From Acidimicrobiia bacterium (GTDB lineage Bacteria; Actinomycetota; Acidimicrobiia; Spongiisociales; UBA5794): a stretch of 39,718 bases of DNA. The DNA lies in NCBI GenBank assembly GCA_030064765.1, contig JASJEG010000005.1:1-39718 (forward strand). Direction: 5' to 3'. Each line of letters opens with the position of its first letter. Positions within the stretch are counted from its first letter, which is position 1. This document shows, in pieces, positions 26,084 to 33,809 of the stretch. The notes below the pieces were generated by a model that was given only the letters and a program-made list of their open reading frames with translations, was not told the origin of the DNA and ran no database searches. The translations under genes were made by a program, and so were the position numbers.

Positions 26084-27436
26084 CTACCGAGGACCAAGCG
26101 CTCTGTACAAGAAGGCCGCCATCTCCCCGCGGCTGACAGCCCGATCCGGGCAGAAGCGATCGTTGACAGGTGGGTTGCAGCCTCGGGTGATTCCGGATTC
26201 CGCAAGCGCCTCGATGTCGAGTTCGAACACCGAGCCGTCGTCATCGGTGAAGGTTCCGCCCGGCCCGGGTGGAAGCGACAACGCTCTCACCAGGAAGGCG
26301 GCCATCTGCGCTCGGGTCACCGCCCGGTCCGGGCAGTAGTGAGAGTTGAGAGGCGGGTTGCAACCTGCGGTGATCCCGGCGGCCGCGATTCGGGAGATGT
26401 CGTTCTCGAACGTGGAGCCATCGTCGTCGCTGAACGGGCTGGCGCCGGCCGGTGGCAGCCCGAGCGCTCTGGTCAGGAATGCCGCCATCTGGCCGCGGGT
26501 CACCGTGTCACTTGGACAGAACAGTGTGTTGTCAGGCGGGTTGCAGCCGCGAGTTATATCGGCCGCGGCCAGCCACTCGATCTCGGTGAGGAAGAGGTGG
26601 CTCGATGGCACGTCCAAGAACCGGGTCGGCGGCCCAACGTTGGTGCCGGGGAACTCCGTGGTCACGAGCACGTTGTCGAACCAGATGTGCTGGGTTTGCG
26701 GCGAACCCGGCATGTAGTCGACGATGGCGAACTCGTTGAGCCGCAGGTCGGTGGTGTCTCGCCACCGCATCCCGGTCACCTCGATCTGCAGCTGCCCGTC
26801 GATCCACAGCGACTGGCCCCCGTCGTGTTGGCCGGGCGTGCCCGCATCGACATGAATGATCAACTCATGCCATTGCCCGGCGACGGTATCGACCTTTGGC
26901 TCACTCTGCTTAAAGAGGTTGCCGTAGCAGCAGCTCATGTCGGGGAAGTAGGAGTAGAACATGAAGGGGCGCAGCGTCGGATCGCCCCAGGGGTGTTCCG
27001 GGTCGACCGTGGTCGTGAAGAAGTCGTAGCCGTTGGGCACGATTCCGGCCTTGCCGTGTGAACTCCATCTGTTGTCAATGTGGTTGCCGCTGACAGAGGC
27101 AAAGTGCATGCCGTTGTTGTCGCCGCGCAGGTTCTGGAATCCCTCCTCGAACATCACATCGAAACGGACGTAGATCTCGTCGTAGCCGGGTAGGAACCAC
27201 TTGTTGATCTCGCCCCATCCCGGGCCCTCGGGAATCGTGCTCTCCAGTGCCCAGCCACCACTCCTGACATGCGCCGGATTGTTGGTGACCGCATAGCGGT
27301 TGGTGTGGACGTTGTCCCAAGCAGACAGGTCGCCGGATTCGAAGCCATCCTCGAAAACGACCTCGGCCGCAGCCGGGACCATTCCCAAGGTCGTGAGCAC
27401 GAGGGTTGCAGCCAGCAGCAGGGTGATTCGTCTCAT
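26084..27436 (-). CDS. Secreted lectin/polysaccharide-lyase-like (jelly-roll) protein with three C-terminal SLH-like repeats
   Basis: Signal peptide MRRITLLLAATLVLTTLGMVPAAA; FEDGFESGDLSAWD...; QWHELIIHVDAGTPG..DGGQSLWIDGQLQIEVTGMRWRDT; three GCNPP units; start ATG overlaps upstream gene stop. Confidence 0.82.
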   Translation of the reverse strand: MRRITLLLAATLVLTTLGMVPAAAEVVFEDGFESGDLSAWDNVHTNRYAVTNNPAHVRSGGWALESTIPEGPGWGEINKWFLPGYDEIYVRFDVMFEEGFQNLRGDNNGMHFASVSGNHIDNRWSSHGKAGIVPNGYDFFTTTVDPEHPWGDPTLRPFMFYSYFPDMSCCYGNLFKQSEPKVDTVAGQWHELIIHVDAGTPGQHDGGQSLWIDGQLQIEVTGMRWRDTTDLRLNEFAIVDYMPGSPQTQHIWFDNVLVTTEFPGTNVGPPTRFLDVPSSHLFLTEIEWLAAADITRGCNPPDNTLFCPSDTVTRGQMAAFLTRALGLPPAGASPFSDDDGSTFENDISRIAAAGITAGCNPPLNSHYCPDRAVTRAQMAAFLVRALSLPPGPGGTFTDDDGSVFELDIEALAESGITRGCNPPVNDRFCPDRAVSRGEMAAFLYRALGPR

Positions 27437-29529
27437 GGATTCAGACTCCTGAACAGGAAGGCGGCCATTTGTCCGCGGGTGACGTTGTTGTCGGGGCAGT
27501 AGCGGTCGTTGACTGGTGGGTTGCAGCCCCGGGTGATGCCGGCGGCAGCGAGGGCTTCGATGTCTGCTTCGAAGACGGAGTCGTTGTCGTCGGTGAATGT
27601 CCCGGCGGGGCCGGGGGGGAGGTTGAGGGCGCGGGTGAGGAAGGCGGCCATTTGTCCGCGGGTGACGTTGTTGTCGGGGCAGTAGCGGTCGTTGACGGGT
27701 GGGTTGCAGCCCCGCGTGATATCGGCGGCGGCCAACCACTCGATCTCGTCATAGAACAAGTGATCTGCCGGCACGTCGATGAAGCGGTTGCCAACACCTG
27801 CGATGCGCGGGCCGTACTCCGGGATGGCGAACCCGTACTCGAACGCACCCATGTCCGGTGCGTCCACGATGGTGACAACGTCGTTGAGGTTGTCGAGGGG
27901 AACCCCACCGTTGATGGCGACCGACCCCGAGGCGGGACGCAGGTCGGCTACGCCGGGGGCAACCGCAACGTCCCAATCCGCCGGAAGGCCGGCACCGACC
28001 AACTCCAGGATTCCGATTTCGACGCCGTGGTCTTCGACCCCGGCGGGAAGGTCTGCGATCCCGTCGTAGCGAACGTTGTCCCACTTGAACCAGGGCCCGC
28101 CGGGTCCGATCTCCCGGGTCGTCCCCCAGGCGTTGTAGTCGAGGTCGCGGAAACCCTCATCGGCCACCGTGGTGAACTCGAATGCGTAGCGGGTCCCGAT
28201 GAACACGTTGTTGCGGAACGTGGCGTTGCGCCACATCGCCCCGTTGTCGCCGTGTCCGTTACCCACCTTGACCCCGGTGTTGTGGGCAACCACAAAGCCG
28301 GTGGTGTCGTTGTGCATTTTGATGGGAACACTTTCGAGATTGAAGAACTCGTTGCGAACGATGTAGGCGGGCCCTCCGGCAATTGGCTGCACGCTCACCC
28401 CCATGCGAGCGTTGGTCACCCGATTGCGCCAGACGCGGACGTTCGACTGGTTGTAATCGATCTCGATGCCGTCATCCACGCAAAACGCCGCATCGTTGCC
28501 GTAGATGTCGCTTCCGAAGGAATCGCCGGTGCTGGGCTGCACGGAAATGCAGTCGCCGAAGTAGCGCACGGTGTTGTGGCAGACGGTGTTGCCGGTGCCG
28601 CGAAGGTCGATGCCCCGCTCGCTGGGGATACCGGCTTGGGGCCAGTCGGTACGGCCGACGATCACGTTGTCGCAGACCTCCTGGCGTGCCTCGACTGCGT
28701 TGCCCCTTCGGTTGTACACCCCGAAGTCGACATCCCGGATCGAGTTGCCGACGATCGAGATGTCCTGCGTGTTCTGGGCGTCGATACCCCAGTGGCCGTT
28801 CTGAATCGTGAGATCCGTGAGGATGATGTGCGAGGTGGTGCGGTCGTAGTTGCCGACCGTCACCACACCTCGGTCGGTATTGTCGCCGTCGATCACCGCG
28901 TGTCCGGCACCGATGAAGGCGATGGGTTTGCTCTCGGTTCCCGAGGTCATGATCTGGAACGGCTGGTAGGTGCCGGCGTTGACTATGAAGGTGTCGCCGG
29001 GCATGGCCATGTCGGCGGCAGCCTGTAGTCCGTGGATCGGATCTTCGTAGGTGCCGGAACCGGTGCCACTGCCGGGGGCTACATAGATGGTTCGAGTGCT
29101 GGGTCCCGATGGGGCGGGGACCAGTACGTGCGGCATCGTCACGACGGTGGTGCGGGTTTCGCCGCCGCCGTCGGGGTCGGTGAGGGTTGCCCGCAGTTCG
29201 TATGTTCCGCGCTCGAGAAACATGGCGCTGGCCGCCCAGTAGTTGAGGCCGAGGGGCGCTCCGTTGACGATGATCGTGGGGTAGGCCCGCACCGCCATCG
29301 CCGCGAGCTGCCATTCGCTCGAACCGCTCTGGCGCCACTCGAGCTGCATCGCGCTGTCGAGGTCCGCATCGCCGGTCACCGACCAACGCACACCGATGTT
29401 CCGGTTGGTTGCGTCCACCCGCAGCTCGCCGGGGACGACGGCATCGCCGGGGGCGGCGGCGGCGGGGAGGGCGACGAGCAACGTGGTGAGCAAGGTCAGG
29501 GAGATCGCACAGGCGCGTAGGCGTTTCAT
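27433..29529 (-). CDS. Secreted right-handed beta-helix repeat protein with C-terminal SLH-like repeats
   Basis: Signal peptide; GSGTYEDPIHGLQAAADMAMPGDTFIVNAGTYQPFQI; NxI..N.I parallel beta-helix pattern; C-terminal ITRGCNPPVNDRYCPDNNVTRGQMAAFL repeated. Confidence 0.85.
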   Translation of the reverse strand: MKRLRACAISLTLLTTLLVALPAAAAPGDAVVPGELRVDATNRNIGVRWSVTGDADLDSAMQLEWRQSGSSEWQLAAMAVRAYPTIIVNGAPLGLNYWAASAMFLERGTYELRATLTDPDGGGETRTTVVTMPHVLVPAPSGPSTRTIYVAPGSGTGSGTYEDPIHGLQAAADMAMPGDTFIVNAGTYQPFQIMTSGTESKPIAFIGAGHAVIDGDNTDRGVVTVGNYDRTTSHIILTDLTIQNGHWGIDAQNTQDISIVGNSIRDVDFGVYNRRGNAVEARQEVCDNVIVGRTDWPQAGIPSERGIDLRGTGNTVCHNTVRYFGDCISVQPSTGDSFGSDIYGNDAAFCVDDGIEIDYNQSNVRVWRNRVTNARMGVSVQPIAGGPAYIVRNEFFNLESVPIKMHNDTTGFVVAHNTGVKVGNGHGDNGAMWRNATFRNNVFIGTRYAFEFTTVADEGFRDLDYNAWGTTREIGPGGPWFKWDNVRYDGIADLPAGVEDHGVEIGILELVGAGLPADWDVAVAPGVADLRPASGSVAINGGVPLDNLNDVVTIVDAPDMGAFEYGFAIPEYGPRIAGVGNRFIDVPADHLFYDEIEWLAAADITRGCNPPVNDRYCPDNNVTRGQMAAFLTRALNLPPGPAGTFTDDNDSVFEADIEALAAAGITRGCNPPVNDRYCPDNNVTRGQMAAFLFRSLNP

Positions 29530-29701
29530 TGTCGTCCTCGTCTCGCGAGCCGCCTTCCTACCCGCAACGCACTGTAACCAACGGTGGGGACTAACTCCGG
29601 CTGTCTTTGTTCAGGGCCGCCAAGAACCGTCCGATAGAAATTGGCAGTGACGCGTACCGCGTCTGCCGCGCGGTGCAATAGAAGACCGAACAGCTCGAGG
29701 C

Positions 29702-31372
29702 ATGATGAATAGGGAAGTCAGGTGGCACCCGAGGAAGTGGGCATCTCGGCTGCTGCGCGTCCTGGTATTCATAGTTCCGCTGATCCTCGGTGTTGCTGCT
29801 GCAACCATCGTTGCCCGACTTCTTCCCCGCTACGACTCCCTGCTGGGCGGGATCGCGTGGTGGGCGCTCGTGCTCTCGGTCTCGTTCCTAGTAGTGAACA
29901 TCACCGATCGGATGGCGCGCACCGTCCTCCCGCTGGCCTCTTTGCTCGATATGTCTCTTGTCTTCCCGGGTGCGGCCCCGTCGCGGGTCAAGGTAGCGCT
30001 GCGCACGTGGACAACGGCTCAGCTCAAGGCTCGGATTAGGGAAGCTCGCGAGCAGGGAATCGATGACGACCCCACCCGGGCCGGCGAGACGGTGCTCGTG
30101 CTGGTGGCCGCTCTCAATGCCCACGACCGTCTCACTCGGGGCCATGCCGAGCGCACGCGCGCCTTTGTTGATGTGCTGGCAGAGGAACTCGGGGTGCCCG
30201 TCGAAGAGCGCGAGAAGCTGCGCTGGGTTGCCTTGCTGCACGACGTCGGCAAGCTCAAGATCGCCGAGTCGATTCTCAACAAGGAGGGCAAGCTCGACGA
30301 CGACGAGTGGCACGCCATCAAGAAGCACCCCACTCTCGGTGACGAGCTGATCCAACCCATCAAGCCGTTCCTGGGATCTTGGGCAGACACGATCCTCCAC
30401 CATCACGAACGCTGGGACGGAAACGGCTATCCGCTCGGTGTCGCCGGCAACGAGATTGCCTTTGGCGCACGCATAGTGGCCGTCGCCGACGCCTTCGATG
30501 CGATGACGGCGCGGCGTTCCTATCAACCCGCAATGAGTCCGAGATTTGCGCTCCGGGAGCTCAGCGACAATGCGGGGAGCCAGTTTGATCCGCTGGTCGT
30601 GAGAGCATTCCTCAACATCTCTGCCAGCCGGCTGCGGCGAGTCATGGGTCCGCTCACCGTGCTGGCGCAGGTGCCATTTGTTGCCGGCTTCCAGAGAGCG
30701 GCAGAGTGGCTGGGCACCGTCGCCACCGGCAGTGTTGCCGTCGCCGCAGCAGTCGCGGCAGGTTTGGTCGGGCCGATCTCGGTGAGCCAGACACCGCTCG
30801 TCGAACCACCGCCGCCGACCACGACGATCATTGCCGCCCCAACGACGACCACAACAACGCTTCCTCCGACGACCACGTCTACCACTGTTCCGCCAACAAC
30901 GACCAGCACTACGACGACGACCACCACGACAACGACGACCACCACGACAACGACAACCACCATTCCGCCTACGACCACCACGCGACCACCAACAACGACG
31001 ACGACAACGACGACCACCGTGCCGCCGACCACCACGACCACCGTGCCGCCGACTACCACAACCACTACGACGGAGGCTCCGAACACGGCACCGATTGCCG
31101 TCAACGACAGCGCCTCCGGAAGCGTCGCCTCGACGATCGTGATCCGTGTACTCGACAACGATTACGACGCCGACGAGGACCCGCTGGGAATCGTGTCGTT
31201 TGAGATCGACCCGGCCTCGCCGGAGACCGACGGCACCCTCGCATGTAATGCGGAGTTGTGTACCTATGAAGGGGCCGCTGACTGGGATGGGACTGCGTTT
31301 GTCTTCAGCTACCTGGTTGGCGACGGTCGGGGAGGGTTTGCTCGCGCCTCGGTGACGGTTACCGGGAGCTAG
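29702..31372 (+). CDS. HD-GYP domain phosphohydrolase with N-terminal TMs, central TM, Thr-rich stalk and cadherin-like domain
   Basis: LLHDVGKLKI; HHHERWDGNGYPLGV; TM GSVAVAAAVAAGLVGPI; long PTTTT tract; APIAVNDSASGSVASTIVIRVLDNDYDADEDPLGI. Confidence 0.88.
   Translation: MMNREVRWHPRKWASRLLRVLVFIVPLILGVAAATIVARLLPRYDSLLGGIAWWALVLSVSFLVVNITDRMARTVLPLASLLDMSLVFPGAAPSRVKVALRTWTTAQLKARIREAREQGIDDDPTRAGETVLVLVAALNAHDRLTRGHAERTRAFVDVLAEELGVPVEEREKLRWVALLHDVGKLKIAESILNKEGKLDDDEWHAIKKHPTLGDELIQPIKPFLGSWADTILHHHERWDGNGYPLGVAGNEIAFGARIVAVADAFDAMTARRSYQPAMSPRFALRELSDNAGSQFDPLVVRAFLNISASRLRRVMGPLTVLAQVPFVAGFQRAAEWLGTVATGSVAVAAAVAAGLVGPISVSQTPLVEPPPPTTTIIAAPTTTTTTLPPTTTSTTVPPTTTSTTTTTTTTTTTTTTTTTTIPPTTTTRPPTTTTTTTTTVPPTTTTTVPPTTTTTTTEAPNTAPIAVNDSASGSVASTIVIRVLDNDYDADEDPLGIVSFEIDPASPETDGTLACNAELCTYEGAADWDGTAFVFSYLVGDGRGGFARASVTVTGS
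30880..31075 (+). repeat. Low-complexity Thr/Pro codon tract (ACN/CCN)n inside the HD-GYP gene
   Basis: Encodes PPTTTSTTTTTTTTTTTTTTTTTTIPPTTTTRPPTTTTTTTTTVPPTTTTTVPPTTTTTTT. Confidence 0.85.
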
Positions 31373-31918
31373 TTAGCGCGGTCCGACGTCATCGATCGCA
31401 CATGCGATCTCGGTGTGTGCCAGTGCCCACTCGATACCCCGCGGGTCGCGCAAGAGAACATGATCGTCGGTCGACGCGACGATGATCCCGACGACATCGA
31501 CGGCGGGCGTTTGCCCAACCAGATGGACCGGGGTCTGTTCCACCTCATGACGTCCCAGTCCCGCACGGAAGGAGCTGACGGCTCGATCCCCCGTGGTTCC
31601 CGCGAGATCTGCCCGCCGGTCACTACGCACGTAGCTAACAGCGTCGACGTTGACCGCCACCCGGTGGGCTGTGGTCTGCACAACGAGGAGGTCGTTCACT
31701 GCGGCCAAGAGATGTCCCTCGAACTGCCGGTCGGCTACGGCAACCGTGACCCGGTCGCCCCGGCTCATCCACTCGAAACACACATCGATGAGACTGCGCC
31801 GCCGCAAGCGGAGCACTTCAGTGTCGTGTTCGGCTGCTGCGGTATCGGCTTCGAATTCGACCCGCCCACGCCGCGCCACTGCATCGAGGTCCGGATGCTC
31901 GGACCACCAAAGACTCAT
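31373..31918 (-). CDS. Conserved-looking hypothetical protein, possibly two small beta-barrel domains
   Basis: Start MSLWWSEHPDLDAVARRG at 31918; two units GDRVTVAVADRQFEGHLLAAVNDLLVVQT and AVDVVGIIVASTDDHVLLRDPRGIEWALAHTEIACAI. Confidence 0.65.
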   Translation of the reverse strand: MSLWWSEHPDLDAVARRGRVEFEADTAAAEHDTEVLRLRRRSLIDVCFEWMSRGDRVTVAVADRQFEGHLLAAVNDLLVVQTTAHRVAVNVDAVSYVRSDRRADLAGTTGDRAVSSFRAGLGRHEVEQTPVHLVGQTPAVDVVGIIVASTDDHVLLRDPRGIEWALAHTEIACAIDDVGPR

Positions 31919-31940
31919 GTCGCCTTTGTCGGCCACGGAT

Positions 31941-32186
31941 TCAAGCGTCGGCGGCTTCTGCGATGCCCTCTGCGGTGGCCTCCTCCTCGGCTTCGTGCAC
32001 CGGGAAGCCCTTGAGCCATTCCAGGACTTCATCGCGGAAGAAGCGGAACGGGCGCCCGCCGGGGATGCGATAGCACGGAATCGAGCCTTCTCGCGCCATT
32101 CTGCGGACCACCTGGACATTCATTCCGAGCAGTTCCGCAACCATTGCTGTATCGAGCACCGGCGGAAAGTCTGATGTTTGAGGCAT
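31941..32186 (-). CDS. Helix-turn-helix (excisionase/MerR-like) DNA-binding protein
   Basis: VLDTAMVAELLGMNVQVVRRMAREGSIPCYRIPGGRPFRFFRDEVLEWLKG. Confidence 0.88.
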   Translation of the reverse strand: MPQTSDFPPVLDTAMVAELLGMNVQVVRRMAREGSIPCYRIPGGRPFRFFRDEVLEWLKGFPVHEAEEEATAEGIAEAADA

Positions 32187-32269
32187 GTCTGCTCCAGATC
32201 GGAGGTCTCTGTCGATTGTACTCGACCATCGAGCGCCGTAAAGGGTAATTAGCGTTGCCGGTGGATACC

Positions 32270-32842
32270 TTATGAGCGATCGATCGACAGCAGCTCTACC
32301 TCGAACGTCAAGGCCTGTCCGGCGAAGCGGTGGTTGGTGTCGATCTCGACCTCGGTTGCGGTCACCGCAGTTACCACGCCGGGCGTGATGCCCCCGATGA
32401 GGACCTCATCGCCAACCGCAACGTCGTCGGGTGCCTCTTCGATCGGCACGGAGAAGATCAACTCCGGGTCGACTTCGCCGTATGCCTCCTCCGGCGGGAT
32501 TCTCACTGTTTCAACGTCACCCACCGCCATGCCACGGACCGCGTCGTCAAACCCCTTGATGACCTGATCGGAGCCGACGACGAATGTCAACGGCTCTCCC
32601 CGATTCCACGAGGAGTCGAATTGGGACCCGTCGTCGAGCGTGCCCACATAATGCACCGCGACAGAATCGCCGTCCTGGGCGGTGGTTTCGGCCGGAGCCG
32701 ATTCGTCCGGCGCAGCTGCGGTCGTCGTTGTCGGTGCCGGGTCCGCAGGAGCCGCGGTCGTGGTGTCTTCGGTGGTGTCGTTGCCGCTGCAGGCGGTCAC
32801 AAGCAGTGCCGTTGCCGCCAGCAGGGTCACATAGAGTCGCAT
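32270..32842 (-). CDS. FKBP-type peptidyl-prolyl isomerase lipoprotein (SlyD-like)
   Basis: Lipobox LLVTACSGN; VAVHYVGTLDDGSQFDSSWNRGEPLTFVVGSDQVIKGFDDAVRGMAVGDVETVRIPPEEAYGE. Confidence 0.92.
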   Translation of the reverse strand: MRLYVTLLAATALLVTACSGNDTTEDTTTAAPADPAPTTTTAAAPDESAPAETTAQDGDSVAVHYVGTLDDGSQFDSSWNRGEPLTFVVGSDQVIKGFDDAVRGMAVGDVETVRIPPEEAYGEVDPELIFSVPIEEAPDDVAVGDEVLIGGITPGVVTAVTATEVEIDTNHRFAGQALTFEVELLSIDRS

Positions 32843-32981
32843 CGTTTCTCCGGAGTGGTTGTCGGCATGATAAGTCGAGTCTCGAGCGTGGCTAGCCGCC
32901 CTAAAACCCTCGCTTCACAACTCAAGGTTTCACTCTGCGTTGCCGAAATGATCACGAAGGGTAAGCAATAGGAGATCTCCG

Positions 32982-33761
32982 ATGTCGAGTGATCCAGACA
33001 GCAGGAACGAAGAGGAACTGCTCAGTCAGATCGATGAGCTGAAAGCTCGCATGGATCGATTGATGAGCGGTGGTACTTCGACCTCCAATTCCGCCCTGCT
33101 GACGGACAAGCCAGAAGCCAAAGCTTCTGCAGAGGCCCCGGTGGCACCCCCGCCCGGGCCCAACCGAACTACGGTCCGCGACCTCATCGGCACCGAAGAC
33201 ACGGAGGTCATCGAGACCTATCCAGGGCGCAAGGAAGCCGTGCCCTTTCCCGACGATGCCAAGCAGGACGAAGCCGTCCCTCCGCCACCGCCCGAGCCGG
33301 AGTCAGCCGAGCCGGCACACCCCGTCGGTGGTTCGGTCATTCCACTGGAGGACGATTCCAAGGAAGTCAGGCCAAGAGTCAGCTCTTTCGATGACTTGGG
33401 CGACGCAATCCAGCAGGAGCTGGCGAAAGACACATCGGTGCCCCCGCCCGAGGTCAAGAAGGGGCCCGACCTAGCAAGCCGCTTTGGTCCCCCGGAAGAA
33501 TCCGCGCCGCAGGATGTTGATGAAGAGCTGCCGGTCGAGGACGAAGTCGTTGTCGAAGAGGAACTCGACGAGGAATCCGAGATCGACGTCGAGGTCGAGG
33601 GCGAGGTCGAGGCTGAAGTCGAGGCTGAAGTCGAGGCCGTCGATGAGCCTGAAGAGGTCGTCGAACGTCGGGGCAACATGGGCAAGGTTGCAGCCATCTG
33701 GGCAATCACTGCAATCGCTTCCGGCGCTATCGCTGCGTTGCACTTCGCCGGCATCATTTGA
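32982..33761 (+). CDS. Acidic, Pro-rich protein with single C-terminal TM (tail-anchored-like), unknown
   Basis: SD GGAGATCTCCGATG; EELLSQIDELKARMDRLM coil; VEVEGEVEAEVEAEVEAVDEPEE acidic repeats; terminal VAAIWAITAIASGAIAALHFAGII. Confidence 0.75.
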   Translation: MSSDPDSRNEEELLSQIDELKARMDRLMSGGTSTSNSALLTDKPEAKASAEAPVAPPPGPNRTTVRDLIGTEDTEVIETYPGRKEAVPFPDDAKQDEAVPPPPPEPESAEPAHPVGGSVIPLEDDSKEVRPRVSSFDDLGDAIQQELAKDTSVPPPEVKKGPDLASRFGPPEESAPQDVDEELPVEDEVVVEEELDEESEIDVEVEGEVEAEVEAEVEAVDEPEEVVERRGNMGKVAAIWAITAIASGAIAALHFAGII

Positions 33762-33809
33762 ACCGGCCGTCCCAGACTGTCGAATTGGAACCAGATGGCT
33801 GGAGTCGAA

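Noticed and set aside
27441-27720. Regularly spaced DNA repeats resembling a short CRISPR-like array
   Set aside because: The repeat is in frame and encodes SLH-like protein units; there are only two copies and no cas genes.
27469-29028. Plus-strand 519-aa ORF opposite the beta-helix gene
   Set aside because: Shadow frame; the minus strand has a signal peptide, beta-helix pattern and SLH-like repeats.
30880-31075. Microsatellite-like ACN/CCN tract as a regulatory repeat
   Set aside because: It is in frame and encodes a Thr/Pro stalk; best explained as protein low complexity.
31941-32186. Excisionase-like HTH as evidence of a prophage or integrative element
   Set aside because: No integrase, att-like repeats, tRNA or phage genes nearby; such small HTH proteins are common chromosomal genes in actinobacteria.
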